A model generated the notes under the pieces. It did not search any database and was not told the origin of the DNA. It saw nothing but the letters and a program-made list of their open reading frames with translations. From Planotetraspora phitsanulokensis (GTDB taxonomy: Bacteria > Actinomycetota > Actinomycetes > Streptosporangiales > Streptosporangiaceae), in the NCBI RefSeq assembly GCF_016863295.1, contig NZ_BOOP01000013.1, forward strand, positions 248,001 to 312,000: a stretch of 64,000 nt of DNA, in the 5' to 3' direction. Shown here one piece after another: positions 16,183-25,462 of the stretch. Position 1 is the first letter of the stretch. Every line of letters starts with the position of its first letter. A program made the translations under genes and the position numbers.

Positions 16183-17790
16183 GTGCACGTAGTGGTGGCG
16201 GCAGACCCTGACGGCGGCGGGTCGATCCGCCAGGCCGGGCGGGAGACCGCCAAGGTCGCCGATCTGGCGCCGGCCGTCCGGGAGTTGGAGGCCGCTCGCC
16301 CGCGCTGGGTGTGGGCCGACGCGCGCCGCGTCTACCCCGCTCTGCTGGCCGGAGGCGTACGGCTGTCGCGCTGCCACGACGTGACGCTGACCGAGGGCCT
16401 CCTGCTGGCGGCGGACGGGCGCTACGGCGAGCCCAGACAGCCCGCTGCGGCCTACGCGCGGCTCCACGGCCTTCCAGTACCCCAGGACACCCACGAGCTC
16501 GCGGAGGCGGCCCAGGTCGCGCTCTTCGAACCCGCGAAGGACGGGCCCGACGTGGCGGAGGCCGACATGGTCGCCGAGGTGCTCGACGACCAGCTGCGCC
16601 GCATCGCCCTGACCCCCGACCCCGGGCGCTTCCGCCTGCTCGTGGCGGCCGAGTCGGCGGGGGCGCTCATCGCCGCCGAGATGGCCCACGACGGCATGCC
16701 GTGGCGGCGGGACGTCCACGACGCCCTGCTGACGGAGCTGCTCGGGCCACGCCCGGCGCACGGGATGCGGCCCGCCAGGCTTCAGGCGCTCGCCGACGAG
16801 GTCTCGGCCGCCTTCGGCCACCCGGTGAACCCCGACTCCCCCCAGCAGATCGTCAAGGCGTACAAGGGCGCGGGCATCGCGATCCCCTCCACGCGGTCAC
16901 GCGTGATCAAGGAGGTGGAGCATCCGGGTACGCGGCCGCTGCTCGCCTACAAGGAGCTGGCCAGGCTCTACAGCTTCCACGGCTGGGTCTGGGCCGACCA
17001 GTGGGTGCGGGACGACCGGTTCCACTCGGAGTACGTCGTGGGCGGCGTCGTCAGCGGCCGATGGGCCACGAGCGGCGGGGGAGCGCTGCAGATCCCCAAG
17101 GTCATGCGCCGCGTCGTGGTGGCCGACGACGGCTGGACCCTGGTGGTGGCCGACGCGGCCCAGCTGGAGCCGCGCGTCCTGGCGGCCATGGCCGGCGACG
17201 GCGGGCTCGCCCGGGCGGCCGGCGAGATCGACCTGTACGCCGCCCTGGCCCAGGCGTTCGGCGGCGAACGCGACTCCGCGAAGATCGCCATGTTGTCCGC
17301 GATGTACGGCGGCACCAGCGGCGACGCGCCCAAGCTCCTCGCCGTCATGCGGCAGCGCTTCCCGCAGGCGTACGCGTTCGTGGAGGACGCGGCGCGGGCG
17401 GGGGAGGAGGGGAGGCTGGTCAGGTCGTGGCTCGGCCGCACGAGCCCGCCGCCCTCCGCCCGGTGGCGCGAGCTGGTCTCCGGCCCTGAGGGCGCCAGGG
17501 CGGCGCGCGACCGCGGCCGGTTCACCCGGAACTTCGTCGTGCAGGCGACGGCAGCGGAGTGGGCACTGACGCTCATGGCCGTGCTCCGCGGCCTGCTGCC
17601 CGAGCCGGCCAGGCTCGTCTTCTTCCAGCACGACGAGGTCATGGTGCACTGCCCGGAGGACCTGGCGTCCGAGGTGCGCGCCGCGGTCGGGCAGGCGGCG
17701 GAGGAGGCGACCCGGCTCCTGTTCGGGCGGACCCCGGTGCGCTTCCCGATGGAAGCGGTCGCCGTCGCCTGCTACGCCGACGCGAAGTGA
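16183..17790 (+). CDS. DNA polymerase I-like protein (annotated family: bifunctional 3'-5' exonuclease/DNA polymerase)
   Basis: 535-residue family-A polymerase without a 5'-nuclease domain. Palm motif A reads VVADAAQLEPRVLA (about residue 320, catalytic Asp kept), the O-helix RDSAKIAMLSAMYGG keeps its Arg, Lys and Tyr, and motif C is FFQHDEVMVHC (HDE near 483). The N-terminal exonuclease-like region lacks recognisable DEDD acidic motifs, so proofreading is probably absent despite the usual annotation. A CAGTCT -10-like element ends 6 nt before the GTG, suggesting a leaderless transcript. The longer open frame inside the upstream gene is spurious. Confidence 0.85.
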   Translation: MHVVVAADPDGGGSIRQAGRETAKVADLAPAVRELEAARPRWVWADARRVYPALLAGGVRLSRCHDVTLTEGLLLAADGRYGEPRQPAAAYARLHGLPVPQDTHELAEAAQVALFEPAKDGPDVAEADMVAEVLDDQLRRIALTPDPGRFRLLVAAESAGALIAAEMAHDGMPWRRDVHDALLTELLGPRPAHGMRPARLQALADEVSAAFGHPVNPDSPQQIVKAYKGAGIAIPSTRSRVIKEVEHPGTRPLLAYKELARLYSFHGWVWADQWVRDDRFHSEYVVGGVVSGRWATSGGGALQIPKVMRRVVVADDGWTLVVADAAQLEPRVLAAMAGDGGLARAAGEIDLYAALAQAFGGERDSAKIAMLSAMYGGTSGDAPKLLAVMRQRFPQAYAFVEDAARAGEEGRLVRSWLGRTSPPPSARWRELVSGPEGARAARDRGRFTRNFVVQATAAEWALTLMAVLRGLLPEPARLVFFQHDEVMVHCPEDLASEVRAAVGQAAEEATRLLFGRTPVRFPMEAVAVACYADAK

Positions 17791-17818
17791 CGGCCGGCGC
17801 GCGGGCGGGCCGGGCCCG

Positions 17819-19891
17819 TCACGCGGCCGGGGTGAAGGTGTTCCAGAGCGCCTGGCGGACGGGCGCGGCCGACTCTCCCCAGTCGTAGTCGGGGGCGGAG
17901 AATGTGATGGAGTAACCCTGGCCCTCGATGTCCACGTACCGGGTGACGGCGTGGACCGTCACCTGGTCGGCGCTGGTGTAGGTGTACTCCCAGTCGGCCG
18001 CCGGCCAGCGCCAGTCGACCTTCCCGAGCTGGACCTGCGTGTAGTCGGGGTAGTCCTTGGCGTTCAGGTTCTGCTCGACGGCCTGCAGCGCGGTCAGGCT
18101 GCCGTCCTTGATCTTCTGGATCCTGATCCGCTGGGCGCTGTCCTGCGGGCCCGAGTAGGTCACGGTGCCGCCCTGATCGGCCACCGTCCACTCCTTGGGC
18201 ACCGCGACCGACACGCCGTCCTCGCTGTGCAGGGTGAAGCCCTTGGGCACCTGGACGTCGGACCCGCCGGACGGGTCCTTCTGCCCGCTCACGGACGGCA
18301 CGCCCTGGGCGACGTCCGGCGTGGAGTCGTCCGATCCGCCCGGCAGCAGGACGAACAGGAGGGTGACCACCAGGCCGATCACCGCCACGGCCGTCACGGC
18401 GATCAGGACGGTCGGACGGGACTCGCGCTCCTCGCCCGGCCCGTCCTCGTCCCTGCGCCTGCGGCCGGCGCTCTGCGGGCCCGTGACGGAGTGTCCCCCG
18501 GTCGAGTGCGGACCCGTGGAGTGCGGACCGGTTGAGTGCGGGCCCGTGGAATGTCCGCCGGTGGAGTGCGGGCCGGTGGAGTGTCCCGGGGCGGGCGTGC
18601 GGTGGGCGGGCCCGGTCATCCGGTGCTCGCCGGTGCCGTTGCGCCCCGGCCTGGCCGCGAGGTCGCCCGGGAGGTCGTCGGGCGAGGGCGTCGGCCACAT
18701 CGCCTCACGCGACCGCTCCGGCGCGTGTGTCGAGCCCGAGGGCGAGGCCAGGGAGTCGAAGGCCGGCGTCGCGTGGGGACCCGAGGCGGCGTACGACTGC
18801 GGGCCGCTCATGGACCCGGGCATGTCCTCGGGGGCGAACGGCACGCGGACCGGGCCCGACGGCGTCTCGATGATGCGGGAGGGAAGCGGCCCCGACGGGA
18901 GGTCGAGGGGCGGCAGCAGCCCGGCGGGCGTGGGGTTCTGGGGCGTCGGCATGGACAGCGAGGAGACGCCGCGGCCGGGCAGCCCGGCCCCGCTGCTGTG
19001 CAGCACCCGCTCCAGCATCTCGGCCACCTGCGCGGCCGCGATGCGGTCGGCCGGGTTCTTGCGCAGCAGCCCCTCGATCACGGGGAGCAGCGCGCCCGCC
19101 CGCTGCGGCCGGTTCGGCTCCTGGGTGAGCACCGCGCCGAGGACGGCGACCGCGTCGGCCCCCTCGTACGGCGGCCGGCCCTCGACCGCCGCGTACAGGG
19201 TGGCGCCGAACGACCACAGGTCGGCGGCGTGGGTGATGGGGCGGCCCTGCAGGCGCTCCGGCGGGATGTAGGCCGGCGAGCCCATCAGCAGCCCGGTCTG
19301 GGTGATCGTGACGTCGCCCTCGATGGCGGCGATCCCGAAGTCGGTCAGGACGACGCGGTCGGCGGTGAGGAGCACGTTGCCCGGCTTGACGTCGCGGTGG
19401 AGGATCCCGGCGGCGTGGGCGTGCCGGATGGCGTCGAGCACCCGGATGCCGATCTCGGCCGCCTGGATCACGGGGAGGGGTCCGCTCTGGCGGACGGCCT
19501 GCTCCAGGGACCACGCGCGGACCAGCTCCATCACGATCCAGGGCCGGCCGTCCTCCTCGACCACGTCGTGAACGGTCACGATCCCGGGGTGGCTGAGCCG
19601 GGCGGCGGAGCGCGCCTCGCGAAGCACCCGGCGGTTGGCGACCTGGGTGGCCGACTGGTCGAGCCCGTACGGAAGGATCAGCTCCTTGACGGCGACGTCG
19701 CGGTCGAGGAGCACGTCGTGGGCGTGCCAGACCATGCCCATGCCGCCGCGGCCGACGGGGGACAGCAGACGGTAGCGCCGTCCGACGAGCCGTCCCTGTC
19801 CGTCCGGCGTCGCCTCAGTGGGGATGTTTCCCATGGGCCCCTGACCCTCGGGTGAAGGGGGGACCATACCGAGCAGGCCATCGGTCGACAT
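17819..19891 (-). CDS. Receptor serine/threonine kinase with repetitive linker
   Basis: 690-residue kinase. Catalytic domain at about residues 40-295: GRGGMGMVWHA glycine loop, Lys69, HRDVKPGN (165-172), DFG (184-186) and GSPAYIPPERL. A long Pro/Ser-rich linker includes six TGPHS/TGGHS pentapeptides (about residues 438-468), then one membrane helix (about 495-517) and an extracytoplasmic domain of roughly 170 residues. The extracellular part is not PASTA and its ligand is unknown. It is convergent with the polymerase gene, 28 bp apart, and no terminator hairpin is obvious between them. Confidence 0.9.
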   Translation of the reverse strand: MSTDGLLGMVPPSPEGQGPMGNIPTEATPDGQGRLVGRRYRLLSPVGRGGMGMVWHAHDVLLDRDVAVKELILPYGLDQSATQVANRRVLREARSAARLSHPGIVTVHDVVEEDGRPWIVMELVRAWSLEQAVRQSGPLPVIQAAEIGIRVLDAIRHAHAAGILHRDVKPGNVLLTADRVVLTDFGIAAIEGDVTITQTGLLMGSPAYIPPERLQGRPITHAADLWSFGATLYAAVEGRPPYEGADAVAVLGAVLTQEPNRPQRAGALLPVIEGLLRKNPADRIAAAQVAEMLERVLHSSGAGLPGRGVSSLSMPTPQNPTPAGLLPPLDLPSGPLPSRIIETPSGPVRVPFAPEDMPGSMSGPQSYAASGPHATPAFDSLASPSGSTHAPERSREAMWPTPSPDDLPGDLAARPGRNGTGEHRMTGPAHRTPAPGHSTGPHSTGGHSTGPHSTGPHSTGPHSTGGHSVTGPQSAGRRRRDEDGPGEERESRPTVLIAVTAVAVIGLVVTLLFVLLPGGSDDSTPDVAQGVPSVSGQKDPSGGSDVQVPKGFTLHSEDGVSVAVPKEWTVADQGGTVTYSGPQDSAQRIRIQKIKDGSLTALQAVEQNLNAKDYPDYTQVQLGKVDWRWPAADWEYTYTSADQVTVHAVTRYVDIEGQGYSITFSAPDYDWGESAAPVRQALWNTFTPAA
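18488..18577. repeat. 15-bp coding tandem repeat (TG[P/G]HS)x6
   Basis: Six consecutive 15-bp units within the kinase gene encode TGPHS or TGGHS, followed by a degenerate seventh. The repeat lies in the juxtamembrane linker and is a likely site of length variation between strains. Confidence 0.85.
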
Positions 19892-20010
19892 AGGACGGTC
19901 CCCAATTCATCGGTCGATCCGCATGATCCCCCGACTGGATCAAGCGAATTCCACTGGATATGTGAGGTTTGGGCTACCGATATTAGGGTCAATCCCGCCC
20001 CAATGGGAAT

Positions 20011-21396
20011 TCATGGAAGAGTCAAGGCTTCCAGGGCCGCCGTGAAGGCCTCGGCGGGCGGGCTCACCAGACCTGCTCCGACCTGCCCGGTTCCGGCCAC
20101 ACGGCCCGCGATGCCGGTGTTGACCACGGGCAGAAGTCCGGTCCTGGCGACGAGGGTGACGTCGATGCCCACGGGCGTCCCCCGGAAGCCCAGCCCCGGG
20201 ATCTGGTAGGCGGGGTGCTCGGCCAGTGTGATCTCGTACATCGAGGTCGTGGCCGCCACGGCGTCCGCGACGTCGCCGCCGACGAACCGCACGATGGCCG
20301 GCGCCGCCGCCATCGCGAAGCCTCCCAGCCCGGCCGTCTCGGTGATCGTCGAGTCACCTATGTCCGGATTGGCGTCCTCGGGGCCGTACGCGCCGAGGTA
20401 GAGGCCGTCGGGAACGCCGGCGGGGCCGGTGAACCAGCGATCGCCGAGTCCGGACACCTGGATACCGAATTCCGTTCCATTTCGTGCCATCGCGACGACG
20501 AGACTCGACCCCGGAACGTTCCGCGCCGCGTCGGCGCTCACTTTCGCCGCCGCCATTCCCGCGTTCAAGAAGAAATGATCATTTCCATTGACGAAACGCA
20601 GGACCTCCGCGGCCCGTTCCGGCGCGGCCTCGACGACAGCCGGGGCGAGCTCGCGCACCAGGAGCGAGGTGGCCGCCCGGTTCCGGTTGTGGAGCTCGTC
20701 GCCCATCTGCAGGGCCTGGGCGATGAGCGAACGCAGATCGAGCGGGCCGGTGCGGCGGAGGGTCGCCTGGAGGACCGGCCCCAGCACCTCGCCCATCCAG
20801 CGCAGCCGCTCGACCACCTCGGTCCCGTAGGCGCCGTACCGCAGCACCTTGCCCAGGCCCTCGTTGAGCGAGCAGTAGGCGGTGCCGCCGTGCTCGGCGT
20901 CGGCGACCTCGAACATCCACATCGACGGGCTGACGACCCCCGCCATCGGGCCGACCGTGCGGTGATGGTGACACGAGTCGAGGGTGATGCCGTCGCCCGA
21001 GGCGAGCCTGCGCTCCGCCTCCTCGGGGGAGGAGGCCAGGCCCTCGAACAACATCGCCCCGATGAGGGCGCCGCGCATCGGGCCGGAGGCGCGCTCCCAG
21101 GTGACGGGCGGACCGGCGTGGAAGAACGTGCCGGGCTCCAGCCCGAGGACCTCGTGGGCCGGCCGTACGCCGACGAGTCGCGGACGGGCCGACAGCAGCC
21201 GGCCGACGGCCAGCGCGTTGGCGCGCTCCCGGCGCGGATCGGCCAGCACGCGCGCCAGGGCCTCCGACGTGCCGGGCAGCGGCGGCCGCCAGTCGACCGG
21301 GGTCCGCGGCACCGCCTGCTGGTCGAGGGCCTCGCCGAGCACGGACGCGCCGACGGTGATCACGCGCGGCTCGCCGAGCAACATCGAGAGGGTCAT
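20011..21396 (-). CDS. DUF1116 protein (YlbE/AllG family), putative carbamoyltransferase subunit
   Basis: 461-residue protein of the family of E. coli YlbE, reported as a subunit of oxamate carbamoyltransferase (AllG), which phosphorolyses oxalurate to oxamate plus carbamoyl phosphate. Recognisable blocks include DGITLDSCHHHRTVGPMAGV near residue 137 and FVNGNDHFFLNAGMA near 270, plus a Gly-rich ETAGLGGFAMAAAPA. The ATG overlaps the fdrA-type stop (ATGA), and it is the last gene of the DUF2877-FdrA-DUF1116 operon. A long 5' extension of the frame is not used. Codons at 20460-20600 are unusually AT-rich. Confidence 0.85.
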   Translation of the reverse strand: MTLSMLLGEPRVITVGASVLGEALDQQAVPRTPVDWRPPLPGTSEALARVLADPRRERANALAVGRLLSARPRLVGVRPAHEVLGLEPGTFFHAGPPVTWERASGPMRGALIGAMLFEGLASSPEEAERRLASGDGITLDSCHHHRTVGPMAGVVSPSMWMFEVADAEHGGTAYCSLNEGLGKVLRYGAYGTEVVERLRWMGEVLGPVLQATLRRTGPLDLRSLIAQALQMGDELHNRNRAATSLLVRELAPAVVEAAPERAAEVLRFVNGNDHFFLNAGMAAAKVSADAARNVPGSSLVVAMARNGTEFGIQVSGLGDRWFTGPAGVPDGLYLGAYGPEDANPDIGDSTITETAGLGGFAMAAAPAIVRFVGGDVADAVAATTSMYEITLAEHPAYQIPGLGFRGTPVGIDVTLVARTGLLPVVNTGIAGRVAGTGQVGAGLVSPPAEAFTAALEALTLP

Positions 21397-22757
21397 GAGG
21401 CTCCGATCAGGAGGCGGGCGTGGCGGGCGGCGGCCGCATTGGACGTGAAGACGGCGGCTCCCGCCTCGTTCAGGCGGGCGGCCTGGGAGCGCAGGCCCTG
21501 TGGGTCGCCCTCGGTCCCGACGAGCGCGACCACCACGGCCACGCCGCGCTCGCGGGCCTTCTCGACGGCCGGCGCCAGCGACGCCGACGGATCGGGGTCG
21601 GAGCCGTGGCCGAGGACCACGTCGAGCAGGACGACGCCCGTCTCCACCGCCGCGAGCGCCTCCAGACGGAGAGCGGGGTCGATCATGGGATGGGCGCGCC
21701 CCCGTGTGTACTCGTCGTCGCCGAAGTCGGTGAACTCCCCGGTGCCCGCGATGAGGGCGGCCTCGGTGCAGAGCGTGCCCCCGGAATACAGGCCGCGCAG
21801 AGGTCCTCCTGAGACGGGCGGGCTCTCGGCCGCCCACGACGGCCACTCGGGCACCGGGACACCGAGGGCTCCCAGGACCTTCTCCACGGCCGTCGTCAGG
21901 TCGTCCTGCCCCGGCCCGAGGAGCGCGCGGACGACGGGTTTGGACAGGCTCAGCTCCTGTACGGCCGCCGCGACCTCGGGGGCGGGAGGCTTGGAGACCA
22001 GCACGATCAGCTCGGTCGCGGGGTCCTCGTCGAGGGCCAGCAGGGCCTGCGTCGTCGAGCGCCCGCCGACCCGCGCGGACAGGTCGCGACCGCCCACCCC
22101 GAGGAGATGGCTGACTCCGACCCCGGCCAGGTCGAGCAGGCTCGTCACCTGCTGCGCACCGGTGCCGGACGCGGCCACGACACCCACCCGGCCGGGCCGC
22201 AGGACGTTGGCGAAACCCAGACCGGCCCCGCCGATCACGGCGGTGCCGCAGTCGGGGCCCATGACGAGCACGCCCTTGTCCCTGGCGCGGTCCTTGAGGA
22301 GGATCTCCAGGTCCACCGGGACGTTGTCGCTGAAGATCATGACGGACAGTCCCGCCTCGACGGCGTCGCAGGCCTCCGCGAAGGCGTGCTCGCCGGGGAC
22401 GCTCACGAGGGCCACCGTCGCGTCCCAGGCCCTGCTCGCCGACCGGGTGGTGCGCGGCAGCGCGTCGCGCGCCGGGGATCCGCCGCCCGGCGACCCGGCC
22501 ACGAGCTGCCGGTCGAGCTCGGCCGCCGCGTTCTCGAGCTGCTCGTCCCCGGAGGCCCTGATCGCGACGAGCAGGTCGCCTCCCGTCGCCGCCGGTACGG
22601 CGAAGCCGAGGTCGCGGGCCAGGTCCACGTTGAGCTCGGTCGCCATCGCCACGAGGGCCACCTCGACGCCGGTGCGAGCGGTGAGGGCCTGACTCACGCG
22701 CATGAGGCTCACTGAGTCGTGGTAGACCCCGGCACGCACTTCGACCAGATCACTCAA
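21393..22757 (-). CDS. FdrA-family protein (AllF), putative carbamoyltransferase subunit
   Basis: 454-residue relative of succinyl-CoA synthetase alpha chains and of E. coli FdrA, a subunit of oxamate carbamoyltransferase. The nucleotide/CoA-fold segment GRVGVVAASGTGAQQV and the FdrA hallmark MGPDCGTAVIGG lie in the first half, and VSKPPAPEVAAAV later. The start is TTG 22757, inside a TTGA overlap with the DUF2877 stop, and GGGGAG lies 5 bases upstream; the frame's apparent 5' extension is antisense noise. Function by family and context is carbamoyl transfer between phosphate and an acyl-urea. Confidence 0.87.
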   Translation of the reverse strand: MSDLVEVRAGVYHDSVSLMRVSQALTARTGVEVALVAMATELNVDLARDLGFAVPAATGGDLLVAIRASGDEQLENAAAELDRQLVAGSPGGGSPARDALPRTTRSASRAWDATVALVSVPGEHAFAEACDAVEAGLSVMIFSDNVPVDLEILLKDRARDKGVLVMGPDCGTAVIGGAGLGFANVLRPGRVGVVAASGTGAQQVTSLLDLAGVGVSHLLGVGGRDLSARVGGRSTTQALLALDEDPATELIVLVSKPPAPEVAAAVQELSLSKPVVRALLGPGQDDLTTAVEKVLGALGVPVPEWPSWAAESPPVSGGPLRGLYSGGTLCTEAALIAGTGEFTDFGDDEYTRGRAHPMIDPALRLEALAAVETGVVLLDVVLGHGSDPDPSASLAPAVEKARERGVAVVVALVGTEGDPQGLRSQAARLNEAGAAVFTSNAAAARHARLLIGAS

Positions 22758-23674
22758 GAAGGCTCCCCGTTGGAACGGACGGCGTGGGACAGGACCGCGG
22801 ACAGGCCGATGTGGATTCCCCAGGCGATGTCGGCGCCCGAGGTGTGCCCCAGGTGAAGCAGGCGGTGAGCCGCTGGTTCGAGCGGCTGCCGCCCCGCGAC
22901 GGCCCGCAGGACCCCGACGACCTCGGGGCTCGTCTCTCCCCTCGCGGCGCAGTGGAGCAGCGTCGCCGAGATCGGGGTGGTCCGGGTGCGGGCGTCGTAG
23001 GTGACGGCCGCCGCCAGCCAGTCGGCCAGCCAGACGGCCCTCGGCGTGCCGGTCGCCTGCCCCAGATGCCGCAGGGCGACCAGCAGGCCGGAGAGCATGT
23101 CGTCGCCACTGGGCGTCAGCCCGGGGCCCAGCCCGATCAGGCGCTCGGCCGCCATGATGGCGTCGGCGAGGGAACCGCCCCGGCAGCCGGCCTCCAGGAG
23201 GCTCGGAGCCCCCTCCGGATCCAGCCCCGGCCGTCTCGGCGTCCGCCGCCTGATCTCGCCGAGCCGCTCGGCCGACCGCGACAGCCGTACGAGGTCGGTG
23301 GGGCCGGGGGGCGGCGCGGGATCCCACCAGCGGCGGACCCGGATCGACAGCCCGCCGATCTCGACGGCCCCGTCTCCGACCCAGCCGTCGTCTCCCGCCG
23401 CGATGCCGTCCAGCGGGTCCGCGACCACGACGGCGTTGGGCAGGCGGACGGCCTCTCCGGTCACGAGCGTGACGACGTGGGGCTCGGTCTCGCTCCTGAC
23501 CTCGAGATAGACGGCGAGGGGGAAGGCCGCGAGCACGCGTGCCGGGCGGCGCGGCGACTCGAGGGCGTGGCGCAGCGCGGCGCTGGCCGCCCCGCTCAGG
23601 TATGTGTTGCCTCCGACGCCCCGGATGGCGGGCGACGCCGTCCGCCGGGCTTTCGGGCGCGTTCCTACAGTCAC
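22754..23674 (-). CDS. DUF2877 protein (YlbF/AllH family), putative carbamoyltransferase subunit
   Basis: 306-residue member of the DUF2877 family (E. coli YlbF, the third oxamate carbamoyltransferase subunit). The C-terminal half carries the family signature LIGLGPGLTPSGDDMLSGLL. It is the first gene of the operon and couples to FdrA through a TTGA overlap. The start is taken as GTG 23672-23674 with GGGAGG four bases upstream; a TTG 15 bases earlier would place that site inside the gene. The promoter region is shared with the divergent PucR gene and holds repeated TTGGC boxes. Confidence 0.82.
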   Translation of the reverse strand: MTVGTRPKARRTASPAIRGVGGNTYLSGAASAALRHALESPRRPARVLAAFPLAVYLEVRSETEPHVVTLVTGEAVRLPNAVVVADPLDGIAAGDDGWVGDGAVEIGGLSIRVRRWWDPAPPPGPTDLVRLSRSAERLGEIRRRTPRRPGLDPEGAPSLLEAGCRGGSLADAIMAAERLIGLGPGLTPSGDDMLSGLLVALRHLGQATGTPRAVWLADWLAAAVTYDARTRTTPISATLLHCAARGETSPEVVGVLRAVAGRQPLEPAAHRLLHLGHTSGADIAWGIHIGLSAVLSHAVRSNGEPS

Positions 23675-23689
23675 CGGACCTCCCGACAA

Positions 23690-23769
23690 GCCAAGTTCCT
23701 GCCGACGCTAGAACGACGTTGGCACGGTCCGTACGGAGAAAGCTGCCAACAGTCGGCCAAATGCTTGGC
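23690..23769. promoter_or_regulatory. Cluster of TTGGC/GCCAA boxes in the DUF2877-pucR control region
   Basis: Five copies in either orientation within 80 bp: GCCAA at 23690, TTGGC at 23719, GCCAA at 23745, and GCCAAATGCTTGGC (23756-23769), itself an inverted repeat. The second and third form TTGGCA(N19)TGCCAA, enclosing the palindrome TCCGTACGGA (23728-23737). This is a plausible PucR operator; the B. subtilis PucR box also contains TTGG. Confidence 0.5.
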
Positions 23770-23833
23770 TCTTCCTGACAGTCGGGTCGATCATGCACAA
23801 TCGGCGTGAGACCTTGACACCTCGGAGCGCATG

Positions 23834-25447
23834 ATGACGATGGACCCGGCCCCCCCGGCGATGCGCCTGGCCAGCACGGGAACGATCCTCCACGGTGTCT
23901 CGGTGGGCGAGGTGCTCGGGGTTTCGACCCTGGCGGAGGCCCGGCTGATCGCGGGAAAGAGCGGACTCGACCGCATCGTCCAGCGGCTCAACGTCATGGA
24001 GGTCCCCGACATCCTCGCGTGGGTGAAGCCGCACGAGTTGCTGCTCACGACGGGCTACCCGCTGCGCAACACGCCCCAGTCGCTCGACCGCCTCGTGGCC
24101 GACCTCGACGAGCGGGGGCTCGCCGCCCTCGCCATCAAGCTCGGGCGCTACCTGGACGAGTTGCCGGGGGAGATGGTCGAGCAGGCCGACAGGCTGAACT
24201 TCCCGCTGATCCTGCTGCCCAACGACGTCGGATTCGACGACATCCTCAACCAGGTCCTCACCGACATCCTCAACCGGCACGCGGCGATCCTCGCGCGGAC
24301 GGAGGAGGCGCACCGGGCCCTCGTGCAGATCGTCCTCGCGGGCGGCGGGATGCGCGAGGTGACGGCCGAGGTCGCCGGCCTGCTGCACGCGGCCGTCGCG
24401 GCGGTGGACGCCTCCGGCAGGCTCCTGGCCACGGCGGGGGACGCCGAGCAGGTCACGATGTTGCGGGAGGCGCACGGCGCCGGTTCGGGGACGCCCTCGC
24501 CGACCGTCGAGCCCGTGACGAGAGCCGACGGGCACTACGTGGCGGTGCCCGTCGTCGCCGGGGGCCACCACCACGGCAGGATCGTCGCGTTCAGCGCGGC
24601 GGGCACGCTCACCCCGAGCGACATCGGGATCCTCGAGCGCGCGGCCACGGTCGCGGCCCTGGTCATCACCCGGCAGGAGGCCGTCACCGCCGTCGAGAGC
24701 AAGTACCGCGCCGACTTCCTTCGGGACGTGCTCACCGGCCGGGGCGGGACGCGGGTCGTCGAGCGTGCCCAGGCGTTCGGCTGGAACCTGGAACGCCCGG
24801 TGAGCGTGCTCGTGGCGGAGATCGACCCGGACGCCGACGAGCGCCCGGCCCAGGACCGCATGCTCGCGGCCTGGCAGGCGGCGGTGCGCAGGTTCGACCC
24901 GAGGGGCGCGGTCGCCGGCTTCTCCCACGAGGTCGTCGCCATCGTCGGAGCCGAAGTGGACGCCCCCAGGCTCGCCAGGGACGCGCTGGCCGCCATCGCC
25001 GACGGCACGTTCTCGACCGGGCTCAGCCGGGTCTCGAACGGGGCCGACTCCCTTCCCGCGGCCTACGGCCAGGCGCTCAAGGCCGCCAGGGTGGGACGCC
25101 AGCTTCACGGGTCCGGCGCCGTCGCCCACTTCGACGAACTCGGCGTCTACCGGCTCCTGTCCCTGGTGAACGACACCGACGAACTGCACGCGTTCGTCCG
25201 GGAGACGCTCGGGTCGCTCGCGGGGGACGACGACGTGGAGAACGCCGACCTGCGCAGGACCCTGCAGGTCCTGCTGGACACCAACCTGAACGTCGCGGAG
25301 ACGGCCCGCCGGCTGCACTTCCACTACAACACGCTCCGCTACCGGATCGGCAAGCTGGAGCGGCTGCTGGGCAACTTCACCGAGGACGCCCACCTGAGGC
25401 TGAACCTGACCCTGGCGCTCCACGTGCTCCGCATGCGCGGCATCTGA
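23834..25447 (+). CDS. PucR-family transcriptional regulator
   Basis: About 537 residues: an N-terminal purine-catabolism-regulator domain (VGEVLGVSTLAEARLIAGKS and VMEVPDILAWVKPHELLLTT), a GGDEF-like/central ligand domain, and a C-terminal PucR helix-turn-helix, NLNVAETARRLHFHYNTLRY, near residues 480-510. PucR proteins activate purine or pyrimidine degradation genes. It is divergent from the DUF2877-FdrA-DUF1116 operon and upstream of the permease and molybdenum hydroxylase, so it probably controls both sides. ATG 23834 has GGAG six bases upstream; ATG 23831 is three bases earlier. Confidence 0.92.
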   Translation: MTMDPAPPAMRLASTGTILHGVSVGEVLGVSTLAEARLIAGKSGLDRIVQRLNVMEVPDILAWVKPHELLLTTGYPLRNTPQSLDRLVADLDERGLAALAIKLGRYLDELPGEMVEQADRLNFPLILLPNDVGFDDILNQVLTDILNRHAAILARTEEAHRALVQIVLAGGGMREVTAEVAGLLHAAVAAVDASGRLLATAGDAEQVTMLREAHGAGSGTPSPTVEPVTRADGHYVAVPVVAGGHHHGRIVAFSAAGTLTPSDIGILERAATVAALVITRQEAVTAVESKYRADFLRDVLTGRGGTRVVERAQAFGWNLERPVSVLVAEIDPDADERPAQDRMLAAWQAAVRRFDPRGAVAGFSHEVVAIVGAEVDAPRLARDALAAIADGTFSTGLSRVSNGADSLPAAYGQALKAARVGRQLHGSGAVAHFDELGVYRLLSLVNDTDELHAFVRETLGSLAGDDDVENADLRRTLQVLLDTNLNVAETARRLHFHYNTLRYRIGKLERLLGNFTEDAHLRLNLTLALHVLRMRGI

Positions 25448-25462
25448 CCCTATATTGACGCC

